A stretch of DNA of 32,378 bases from Polyangiaceae bacterium (GTDB lineage Bacteria; Myxococcota_A; Polyangia; Polyangiales; Houyiibacteriaceae). The notes below the pieces were generated by a model. The model saw only the letters and a program-made list of their open reading frames with translations, did no database searches and was not told the origin of the DNA. Positions 23,537-30,310 of this stretch are shown piece after piece. A program made the position numbers and the translations under genes. How positions within the stretch are numbered: the first letter of the stretch is position 1; each line of letters opens with the position of its first letter. The stretch covers positions 1 through 32,378 of the forward strand of contig JALVDI010000281.1 of assembly GCA_027009115.1 (NCBI GenBank). Reading direction: 5' to 3'.

Positions 23537-25324
23537 GTGGCGACAGTGGACGAGCAGGAGGCCATGCGCCGGGCGCGCGCCGCCCTCCAGGGAGGAACCC
23601 CTGCGCAGGCCCTTGCCGACCTCTGGTCGTTCGTCGAGCGCACCCACCTTTCCGCCGGTGAGGTCGCGGAGGCTCTGCGAGAGATGGCACGGGTCTACGA
23701 GTCCTTGGGCCGCGAGCGCGCCGTGGCGACGATCCTGCTGTTTCTCGGTGAGGCGGAGGCGGCGTATCGGGCGTCGGCGCACCCGACGGATCGGGCTCGG
23801 GCCGCCATCGCGAACGGCCGCCTCGCGGACGCCGCGCGGCACTACGTCGAGGCCGGCTGGCTTGGCCACGGCGCCATCCAGCTCGAAGACGCCGGCGACG
23901 ATCGAGGCGCGCGGGTCCTATGGGAGCGGCTCGCGGCCGACCCGCGGCTGCGGAAGGATCTCTACACCTCGGGCCTGGTGCACTTCAACTTGAGTCGCGC
24001 GTGCGAGCGCCTCGGCGATCGGGCTGCGGCGCGTGAGGCGGTCGCGCAGTCGATGCACCTGCTCGAAGGTGCGGCGGACGGCTTCGAGGCGCGAGGGCTG
24101 CGCGAGCGTGCCTTCGACTGTTACCAGATCTTGCTCACCCTCGGTCGCGACGGTGCCTTCGAGAACCTCGCCGAGGGCTATCTCAACTGCATCCGCGTGC
24201 TGAAGGAAGACAACCTCAAGTACTACGTGCTGCAGTACTTCGAGGACTTTCAAGGGTTGGCCCTCGAGCGTGGCGAGCTTCATGCCGCGGCAACCCTCTT
24301 CCGAGAGGCGGCGGAGTTTGCACGGCGCCACGCGCTGCCCTACGAAGACCACTACCGCCGTCGGGCAGGCGAGACGCTGGTCCGCGCCGCCGAGCGAGCG
24401 ATCGCCGAGGGCGCGCCCCATGAAATGGCCGAGAATGCCTACGCGGCGGCCATCGACGCCTACAACGATCTGGGTGCCTATGCCGCGGTTCGGGACGTCT
24501 ACGCTCGTCTGGCGGAGCTCGACCTGGGCGACAAACGCAAGGCTCGCTACGCGCGCTTGCACGAGCGTTTGCGGGGGGAAGAGGACGAGCCTCGGCAGCT
24601 CGTGGCGTTCCCCGACTACCTGCGCATGGATTCGGCGTATCCGGAGATCTGGCGCTTTGACGTGATCGAGTGGGAGCAAGAGGGCGACGCCGCCGAGACG
24701 ATGGGGGAGGTGCTCCTCGACCCGAAGTGGCCCGAGTTCACGCGTCGGCGGGCGCTGCTGTGCCGGCTTCATCTGCTTGGCTGTGGCGAGACGCCACTTA
24801 CCGAGCGCACGCTGGTCGCCCTCGCGCATCATCTCGGCCGCGTGGAGATCTACGCGTCTCTGGCGCCTCTCGAGCGTCTGGTCGAAGACCCCAGGCCGAA
24901 GGTGCGGGCCGCGTGCCTCCGTGCCGCCCGCCAGCTCTTCTTCAAGCGGAGCTTCGTGCTCGTCATGCGTGGCCTGCGGGACGAGGACGAGGCCGTGCGC
25001 CGGGAGGCCATCGAGGCGGTTTCGGCGCTCCACTTCGGTCACGCCTTCGACCCGTTGCAACGGATCTATCGTTCGAGCACGGACCGCCAGGTGCGCAGCA
25101 AGGCGCTCGCCTCCATCGGAAAGATTCCGTCCCTCGAAGCCGCGGAGCTGCTGATCGACGTGCTCCGTCAGGGGGATGCGGCCGAACGCGCGCTCGCGGC
25201 AGATCTCTTGGCGCGGGCCGAGCACCCCGAGGTCGATGCGCTTCTGCGGCGGTCGCTCGCCCATGAGACCGGCGCGGTGCGCGAGGCGCTCGAGCGCGTG
25301 CTCCGCCTGCGCAGTCCCGCCTGA
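23537..25324 (+). CDS. TPR plus HEAT-repeat scaffold protein, last gene of the MoxR/vWA operon
   Basis: 595 residues from GTG 23537. The first two-thirds are TPR-like helical pairs, for example ALREMARVYESLGRERAVAT, RAAIANGRLADAARHYVEAG, AENAYAAAIDAYNDLGAYAA. From about residue 430 to the end are HEAT-type repeats with the typical pattern (YASLAPLERLVEDPRPKVRAACLR, LVMRGLRDEDEAVRREAIEA, LQRIYRSSTDRQVRSKALAS, LLIDVLRQGDAAERALAADL). No signal peptide or enzymatic motif is present. Large alpha-solenoids of this kind serve as protein-binding scaffolds, here probably for the MoxR-vWA machine or its target. The gene ends in a convergent, feature-poor gap (25325-25469). Confidence 0.88.
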   Translation: MATVDEQEAMRRARAALQGGTPAQALADLWSFVERTHLSAGEVAEALREMARVYESLGRERAVATILLFLGEAEAAYRASAHPTDRARAAIANGRLADAARHYVEAGWLGHGAIQLEDAGDDRGARVLWERLAADPRLRKDLYTSGLVHFNLSRACERLGDRAAAREAVAQSMHLLEGAADGFEARGLRERAFDCYQILLTLGRDGAFENLAEGYLNCIRVLKEDNLKYYVLQYFEDFQGLALERGELHAAATLFREAAEFARRHALPYEDHYRRRAGETLVRAAERAIAEGAPHEMAENAYAAAIDAYNDLGAYAAVRDVYARLAELDLGDKRKARYARLHERLRGEEDEPRQLVAFPDYLRMDSAYPEIWRFDVIEWEQEGDAAETMGEVLLDPKWPEFTRRRALLCRLHLLGCGETPLTERTLVALAHHLGRVEIYASLAPLERLVEDPRPKVRAACLRAARQLFFKRSFVLVMRGLRDEDEAVRREAIEAVSALHFGHAFDPLQRIYRSSTDRQVRSKALASIGKIPSLEAAELLIDVLRQGDAAERALAADLLARAEHPEVDALLRRSLAHETGAVREALERVLRLRSPA

Positions 25325-25469
25325 GGCGCGTTTCAACATGCCGTCGTGCGTCGCTCCGCGGACTGGGTGCGACCTGGCCGCGTCCACGTGCGGAAAGAAC
25401 GCCGAGTCTTGTCGAGGTGATGGGCGGCCGCGGGCCAACAAGCGGCGACGAGAGGTCTTGAGATGACTT

Positions 25470-26807
25470 CTAGTCGAGTAGGCGCGCTTGGGCGATGAGC
25501 TCGCGCCAACCGGGGCGGGTCCCGCTGAGCAGCAGGCCTACGCGGAAGAGCCGGGCACCGAGCCGGATCGACAGCCAAGTCGAGGCGAGGAGCACCGCGA
25601 GCGCACCGGCGACTTCCCAGAGCGCGATGCCGTCGGGGGCGATGCTCATGCGCACGATGACCGTCAACGGAGCGCTGAAGGGGATCCAGGTCAAGAGCTG
25701 TCCCAGCCAACCGTGCGGCTCTTCGAGCAGGACGATCATGGTCATCAGCGGGAGCACCGCCAGAAGCGCCCAGCCCAGGGTCAGCTTTTGGCTCTCCGGT
25801 ACGCTGCTGCCGAGGGAGCCGGTGGCGAGCATGAGGCTGCCGATGAACAGGTAGCCCAGCACAAAGAAGAGGGGCGAGGCGAGCAGCGCCTCCCAGGGGA
25901 TGGGGATGTCCATGGACGCGACGAGGGTCGCGAAGGCCAACCCGCCGCCGACGACCATAGCGGCCCACACCAAGAACTGCAGGAGCCCGGCGGCGCCGAG
26001 CCCGAGCAGCTTGCCGGTGAGCAGCTCGTCGGGATCGGCGGAGCTCAGGAGCACTTCGACGACTTTGCTCTCCTTGTCGAGAGCCACGGTCTGCACGAGA
26101 TAGCCCGACGACGAGAGCAGAGCCGTCAGCAGGAGCACGCCGAGCAAGAAGGGGATGCCTGCCCGTACGACGATCTCAGCGGCCCGATCCTCGGAAGGAA
26201 CCAGACCTCGCTCGGTGGCGACGGTCCGTCGAAGCTTGAGCGGTTCGAGAACCCGGACCAGACGCGCATCGTCGATGCGCCCTCGGAGCAGTCGGTCGCG
26301 AAGGAGGCGTTCGAGCACGGGTTCGACCGTCGCTCCACGGACGCTGATGACCGGGCCCGTGGGCGACTCGAAGACGTGCACGTCGCCGGACTCCATGTAG
26401 TCGTCTTCGACGACGTACACCGCCGCGAGGCGACCCCATCCGAGCTGTTCGAGTGCCGCGTCGTTGTGGTCGAAGCGCGCAAAGAGCACGGGGCTGATGT
26501 AAAGAAAATCACGCCCGTCGGGGTCGAGCCCGACGCTGACGACGGCCTCCTGCGCTTCCGGATCGAGCTCGGCGAAGGGGAACCAGATCGCGCGGTCGCT
26601 GAGGACCCCGTCGTGGTCGACCAGGCCGTAGATCGCAGCGCGCTCGATGCGCGAGGAGAGGAAGGCCCCTTGAAGGGCGAGGAGTCCGCCGCTCAACGCC
26701 GAGAAGAAGATGGGCAGCCCAAAGGTGACCAGTACGTAGCTCCAGCGTCGGGCGACGTTGAGGAATTCGAAGCGGGCGACCGCTCGTACCTTCGCCCAGC
26801 GAATCAC
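25470..26807 (-). CDS. ABC-2/NatB-like transporter permease
   Basis: 445 residues. Typical of NatB-like exporters: one N-terminal span (YVLVTFGLPIFFSALSGGLL, about residues 24-43), a large extracytoplasmic domain (about 45-210), then about five spans (GIPFLLGVLLLTALLSSSGYL, LQFLVWAAMVVGGGLAFATL, PLFFVLGYLFIGSLMLATGS, LGWALLAVLPLMTMIVLL, and LWEVAGALAVLLASTWLSI). The segment ALDKESKVVEVLLSSADPDELLTGKLLG is a conserved cytoplasmic loop of this family. The start overlaps the ATPase stop by 4 nt. It probably exports ions, lipids or small peptides; the substrate is unknown. Confidence 0.92.
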   Translation of the reverse strand: MIRWAKVRAVARFEFLNVARRWSYVLVTFGLPIFFSALSGGLLALQGAFLSSRIERAAIYGLVDHDGVLSDRAIWFPFAELDPEAQEAVVSVGLDPDGRDFLYISPVLFARFDHNDAALEQLGWGRLAAVYVVEDDYMESGDVHVFESPTGPVISVRGATVEPVLERLLRDRLLRGRIDDARLVRVLEPLKLRRTVATERGLVPSEDRAAEIVVRAGIPFLLGVLLLTALLSSSGYLVQTVALDKESKVVEVLLSSADPDELLTGKLLGLGAAGLLQFLVWAAMVVGGGLAFATLVASMDIPIPWEALLASPLFFVLGYLFIGSLMLATGSLGSSVPESQKLTLGWALLAVLPLMTMIVLLEEPHGWLGQLLTWIPFSAPLTVIVRMSIAPDGIALWEVAGALAVLLASTWLSIRLGARLFRVGLLLSGTRPGWRELIAQARLLD

Positions 26808-27718
26808 GGCGAGCTCTCCCGTACCCGGCTCAAGAAGATCTCTTCCATGGTCGCCAGGACCTCTTCGAAGTGCGTCACGTGGACGCCCGCGGTGACGAGG
26901 GCACGCAGGACCTCACCGCTGTCGGCGCCGTCGCGCAGACGAAGCTGCACCCAGCCGTCCTCGTGGACGACGGCGGTGACCATCGGCAGTTCGGGCAGCT
27001 GCCCTTCGACACGGACGCGGACCATCGGGTGCGAGTGCTGTCGGCGCACCTCGTCCAAGGGACCGTAGAGGACGCGGCGCCCGGCATGGATCAAGGCCAC
27101 TCGATCGCAGAGCTCCTCGACCTGGTTCATCATGTGGGTCGAGAGGATCGTCGCCTTGCCCGCGCTGCGCCGCTCACGGATGAGCCGCTTGACGAGGTCG
27201 ACGTTGATGGGGTCGAGGCCGCTGAAGGGTTCGTCCAAGACGCAGAGATCGGGTTCCGTCAGCAACGCGCCGGCGATCTGGACCTTCTGGCTCATGCCCT
27301 TGCTGAGGGTGTCTGTGTTGCGCCGGGCGACGTGCAGGAGCCCGACTTGGTCGAGCCAGTGTTTGGCCGCGTCACGGGCCCGGCGTCGGCTAAGCCCCTT
27401 GAGGCGTCCGAAATAGGTCAACGCGTCGAGGACCTTCGTCTTCTTGTAGAGGCCCCGCTCTTCGGGGAGATAGGACACGCGGTCGAGGGTCTCGCGTCGG
27501 AGCCGCTCGCCGAAGAGCCTCACCTCCCCTTCGTCGGGCCGCAAGATGTCCAGGCCGATGCGGATGAGGGTCGTCTTGCCGGCGCCGTTGGGGCCGAGCA
27601 GGCCGAACACCTCGCCCGCGTAGACGTCGAGGTCGACGGAGCGCAGCGCTGCTGTCTCGCCGAACGACTTGCGAACCCCCTCGAAGGCCAGCACGGGCTC
27701 CGTCCCGTTCGAGGTCAT
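26804..27718 (-). CDS. ABC transporter ATP-binding protein (NatA-like)
   Basis: 304 residues from ATG 27718; the ORF-track start at 28468 is an upstream open-frame extension over other genes. Walker A GLLGPNGAGKTT, signature LSKGMSQKVQIAGAL, Walker B LCVLDEPFSGLDP and the H-loop STHMMNQ are all present, so the ATPase should be active. The signature starts LSKGM rather than LSGGQ, as is usual in NatA-type ATPases. The C-terminal 80 or so residues form the accessory domain common in this group. It overlaps the permease gene and the preceding membrane-protein gene by 4 nt each (ATGA), so the three are translationally coupled. Confidence 0.95.
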   Translation of the reverse strand: MTSNGTEPVLAFEGVRKSFGETAALRSVDLDVYAGEVFGLLGPNGAGKTTLIRIGLDILRPDEGEVRLFGERLRRETLDRVSYLPEERGLYKKTKVLDALTYFGRLKGLSRRRARDAAKHWLDQVGLLHVARRNTDTLSKGMSQKVQIAGALLTEPDLCVLDEPFSGLDPINVDLVKRLIRERRSAGKATILSTHMMNQVEELCDRVALIHAGRRVLYGPLDEVRRQHSHPMVRVRVEGQLPELPMVTAVVHEDGWVQLRLRDGADSGEVLRALVTAGVHVTHFEEVLATMEEIFLSRVRESSP

Positions 27719-28182
27719 CCGACGCCTCGCCGCACCATCGCTCGGCGCACCAGGTCGAGCGGGAAGAGCGCCGCGGAGCCCTGCGTGACGAGGCGAGCGT
27801 AGACGAAGCGACGGGCGCCGGGTTGAGGGTCGTAGAGTTGCAGCGCGGTCACGTTCGCAGCCGCACAGACGGTGAGCACTGCGAGCATCGCGATCGTCGC
27901 CGCGACGGCCCCCAGGACCCACCAACGCGGAAGCTCGCGCGGCGCGATGTGCGGGAGCGCCGGCACGAGCGCGAGCGCGAGCAGACCCGTCGCAAACGCC
28001 GTCGAGCGCAGCTGCGCGACGGGCGCCACGAGCGTCGGGATGGCAGCCGGTGTGTACGGCGCTTGGTGCGCGAGCAGCTCCCAGGCGAGGGCCAGCACGC
28101 CGACGGCGATCGCCCCCAGGCCGAGTCGGAGGCCGGTCTTCTGGTCGTGTCGGAGCATCGTCGGGGACGCCACGGGCGGCAT
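27715..28182 (-). CDS. Small membrane protein coupled to the ABC transporter
   Basis: 155 residues with three clear hydrophobic spans: LGLGAIAVGVLALAWELLA (about 20-38), FATGLLALALVPALPHIA (about 62-79) and WVLGAVAATIAMLAVLTVCAA (about 88-108). Between the first two is a loop rich in Ala/Pro/Val. The C-terminal 45 residues are polar to basic (DPQPGARRFVYARL, ending RRAMVRRGVG). It matches no family I can name. The stop overlaps the ATPase start by 4 nt, and the MutY stop lies 6 nt upstream of its ATG. It may be an accessory subunit of the exporter, on context alone. Confidence 0.8.
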   Translation of the reverse strand: MPPVASPTMLRHDQKTGLRLGLGAIAVGVLALAWELLAHQAPYTPAAIPTLVAPVAQLRSTAFATGLLALALVPALPHIAPRELPRWWVLGAVAATIAMLAVLTVCAAANVTALQLYDPQPGARRFVYARLVTQGSAALFPLDLVRRAMVRRGVG

Positions 28183-28188
28183 CCTGCC

Positions 28189-29256
28189 TCATCGGAGCGC
28201 GACGTCGAGGATCTTCCGCGTCAGCGTCGAGACGCCACGGTCTTCCGCCAAGCGCTCGACCTCGACCAGCGCCAGGTCGGCGTGCGGGGTGGCCGCGGCG
28301 CCGGTGGCCCGAAAGACGCGCAGGTGGAGCCGGCGGTGGCTGAGCAGGTGTGTCAGCTCGCCCCGGGGCGTCTGCGGGAGCCGGGCGCGGATCCCGGCGG
28401 CCCTCAAGGCATGTCGTGCTTCGGTTCCAAGGTCGGCGCCTCCTGCCTCGCGCATCGGGACCGACCACAGGCCCCCGAAGAGCTCCCCGTCACGGCGCTC
28501 GAGCCAGACTCGGAGCGGGCGCGCTCGGGTCGCGACCACCGCGACGAGTTCGAGGCGGCGCGCCCTCGTTTTGGGGCGTGGTACCGGCAGCGTTTCGGCG
28601 ATGGGCCGGCCTGCGCACCAGCGCTCGACGGGGCAACGCGGACACGCGGGGGCGCTGGGTGTGCAGACCAACGCACCGAGCTCCATCAGCGCCTGGTTCA
28701 GCGCGCCTGGTCGGGGCCCGTCGACGAGGGCCGCGGCGTCTGCCCACAGCGCGCGCTCTGTGACGGCTCGGCCCAAGGGTGTCTCGATGCGCCGGAGCCG
28801 GGCGAGCACCCGCGCCACGTTGCCGTCCACGACCGGTTCGCGCGCGCCGAAGGCGATGCTCCCGATGGCTCCCGCCGTGTAACGACCGACGCCGGGCAGG
28901 GCGAGCCGCGCCTGCGCGTCCCGAGGGACCTGTCCACCGTAGCGGGCCACGACTTCGCGGGCGCCGCGGTGCAGCAGGCGGGCGCGTCGATAGTAGCCGA
29001 GGCCGCTCCAGACCCCGAGGACCTCGTCTTCCGAGGCCGCCGCGAGATCTGCGACGGACGGGAACCGTGCGAGGAAGCGTTCGTAGTAGGGGATCGCCGT
29101 GTCGACGCGGGTTTGCTGGCACATGATCTCCGAGACCCAGATCGCGTAGGGGTCTCGGGTTGCTCGCCACGGCAGCGGCCGCGCGTGGGCGTCGTACCAG
29201 CGGAGGAGCGCGCGCCGGACGCGCTGCGGGTCCCAGGGGTTCGTTGCCGAAGCCAT
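28189..29256 (-). CDS. mutY: A/G-specific adenine DNA glycosylase
   Basis: 355 residues from ATG 29256. Removes adenine mispaired with 8-oxoguanine in base-excision repair. Seen: catalytic Glu in WVSEIMCQQTRV, helix-hairpin-helix LPGVGRYTAGAI with the downstream catalytic Asp in VVDGNVARVLARL, and the [4Fe-4S] cluster motif C-x6-C-x2-C-x5-C (CTPSAPACPRCPVERWC). The C-terminal NUDIX-like domain that recognises 8-oxoG follows (about 230-355, LWSVPMREAG, LTHLLSHRRLHLRVF). The protein is complete and of usual length. It lies 8 nt after the metallophosphoesterase gene and 6 nt before the small membrane-protein gene, within a five-gene minus-strand operon. Confidence 0.97.
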   Translation of the reverse strand: MASATNPWDPQRVRRALLRWYDAHARPLPWRATRDPYAIWVSEIMCQQTRVDTAIPYYERFLARFPSVADLAAASEDEVLGVWSGLGYYRRARLLHRGAREVVARYGGQVPRDAQARLALPGVGRYTAGAIGSIAFGAREPVVDGNVARVLARLRRIETPLGRAVTERALWADAAALVDGPRPGALNQALMELGALVCTPSAPACPRCPVERWCAGRPIAETLPVPRPKTRARRLELVAVVATRARPLRVWLERRDGELFGGLWSVPMREAGGADLGTEARHALRAAGIRARLPQTPRGELTHLLSHRRLHLRVFRATGAAATPHADLALVEVERLAEDRGVSTLTRKILDVALR

Positions 29257-29264
29257 CGCCGAGC

Positions 29265-29927
29265 TCAGGGCAGGGGCGCCGGCGGCGGCAGCGCCACGAC
29301 CGAGGCCTCCCGCACGGCGCTCCCTTCGAGGTCGAAGAAGCGCACTTCCATGGCCTCGAAGTCGACGAGGGCAAACCCTGGTTCGTCGCCGCGTCGGAGC
29401 GTGCCGGGGTTGATCACGGTCAGCCCTTGGAACTGGCGGACCATGCGCTCGTGGGTGTGGCCGCCCAGCATGAAGTGCACGCGCTGGTCGCTCATGAGCG
29501 CGCGCAGCGCGTCGATGGACTGGAGGGCATAACCCCGGGTGTCGGGTTTCAACACCGCCATGTCGTCTTTCGCGACGCCGTGACAGAGCAGCAGTGGGCC
29601 CGCGACCGTCGAGAGGTGCCGCACGCGGGGCAGGGACTGCAGCCATCGTCGGTTGTCGTCGCTCAGCACCGTCGGAGGTGTGGCGTCGTCGAGGGAGCGC
29701 ATCTGTCCGGCCAGCAGCCAGCGTTCGTGGTTGCCGGCGACGCAACGAACGTCCCTCTCTTGCAGGAGCTGGCACGCCCGGTTCACGTCGCCGCGTCCAT
29801 CGACCAGATCCCCCACGCAGAGGATGGCCCCGACCTCCAGCCCTTGCAGGTGGTCGAGGGCGAGGGCGAGGTGCTCGTCCTCGCAGTGCACATCGCCCAC
29901 GGCGCCGATGCGGCGAAGCTCGTTCAT
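29265..29927 (-). CDS. Calcineurin-like metallophosphoesterase (YfcE/MJ0936-like)
   Basis: 220 residues. Contains the full set of metallophosphoesterase motifs: GDVHCED (DxH), CVGDLVDGRGD (GDxxDG), GNHERW, LLCHG and GGHTHERM. Small single-domain members are phosphodiesterases with two metal ions; substrates vary and cannot be read here. The phrase VINPGTLRRGDEPGFALVDF is typical of the YfcE-like subgroup. It is the first gene of the operon with mutY; the AT-poor upstream region gives no clear promoter, and the minisatellite begins 85 bp upstream of the start. Confidence 0.93.
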   Translation of the reverse strand: MNELRRIGAVGDVHCEDEHLALALDHLQGLEVGAILCVGDLVDGRGDVNRACQLLQERDVRCVAGNHERWLLAGQMRSLDDATPPTVLSDDNRRWLQSLPRVRHLSTVAGPLLLCHGVAKDDMAVLKPDTRGYALQSIDALRALMSDQRVHFMLGGHTHERMVRQFQGLTVINPGTLRRGDEPGFALVDFEAMEVRFFDLEGSAVREASVVALPPPAPLP

Positions 29928-30011
29928 CGCGCGAGCCTCGAGCCCATCTCAAGAGCCCTCGCTTCGCGGTCTGGGCACACCCTCCGCCGCCATTCTCTCA
30001 CCTGGGGAATA

Positions 30012-30110
30012 CTCGGCGCACTCGGCATTCTCGGCATTCTCGGCGCACTCGGCATTCTCGGCGTACTCGGCATTTTCGGCATTTTCGGCGTACTCGGCAT
30101 TCTCGGCACT
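30012..30110. repeat. 9-bp minisatellite, 11 units, in the 383-bp gene-free gap
   Basis: Eleven head-to-tail 9-bp units of consensus CTCGGCATT (variants CTCGGCGCA, CTCGGCGTA, TTCGGCATT, CTCGGCACT). Because the unit is three codons long, all frames stay open and produce spurious repeat ORFs in the track. The gap 29928-30310 holds only this array, a degenerate repeat pair (30126-30238) and a possible promoter for the last gene; I see no gene in it. Confidence 0.9.
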
Positions 30111-30125
30111 CTCTCGGGTCGTCGG

Positions 30126-30238
30126 CGGCATAGGTCGCAGCCCGTCCACCCATCGACGGACGTCGGTATGTTGAGATGTGCTTTTGGCACTTCCTCGGCT
30201 CGCCGCGGCATCGGGCGCACCCGGTCCACGGATCGACG
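30126..30238. repeat. Degenerate 33-bp direct repeat pair, 80 bp apart
   Basis: Copies at about 30126-30158 and 30206-30238 share CGGCAT.GG.CGCA.CC.GTCCAC..ATCGACG. They flank a lower-GC stretch (TATGTTGAGATGTGCTTTT) and adjoin the minisatellite. They could be protein-binding sites, or relics of a longer dispersed element; no inverted repeats or transposase are present. Confidence 0.5.
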
Positions 30239-30298
30239 AGGGTTCTTCCGCACCGCATCGCGACACGCGCGGTGTCGTTGGAAGGCATCCTACTCTGG

Positions 30299-30304
30299 TA
30301 TGGT
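30299..30304 (+). promoter_or_regulatory. Candidate -10 box (TATGGT) of a leaderless promoter
   Basis: TATGGT lies exactly 6 nt before GTG 30311. TTGGAA is the nearest -35-like element, though the spacer is only 15 bp. No clear Shine-Dalgarno sequence precedes the gene. The layout matches those at 8222 and 18059. Confidence 0.4.
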
Positions 30305-30310
30305 CCAGAA

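Noticed and set aside
21887-25441. 660-aa and 507-aa minus-strand ORFs opposite the vWA and HEAT genes
   Set aside because: Shadows of vWA and TPR/HEAT genes whose motifs are clear on the plus strand.
25325-25469. Terminator or small RNA in the convergent gap after the HEAT gene
   Set aside because: No stable hairpin with T-run or promoter-like sequence seen; nothing supportable.
27823-29532. 569-aa plus-strand ORF opposite mutY
   Set aside because: MutY motifs, including the Fe-S cluster cysteines, fix the minus strand as coding.
30185-30200. Second sigma-54-like promoter, TGGCAC-N5-CGGCT, upstream of 30311
   Set aside because: The -24 box and GG-N10-GC spacing fit, but the -12 box lacks both Ts and no activator gene is adjacent; probably chance.
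29949-30266. ORF with ENAEYAENAE repeat peptide as a possible gene
   Set aside because: The repeat is a 9-bp minisatellite that keeps every frame open; no ribosome-binding site, domain or codon signature.
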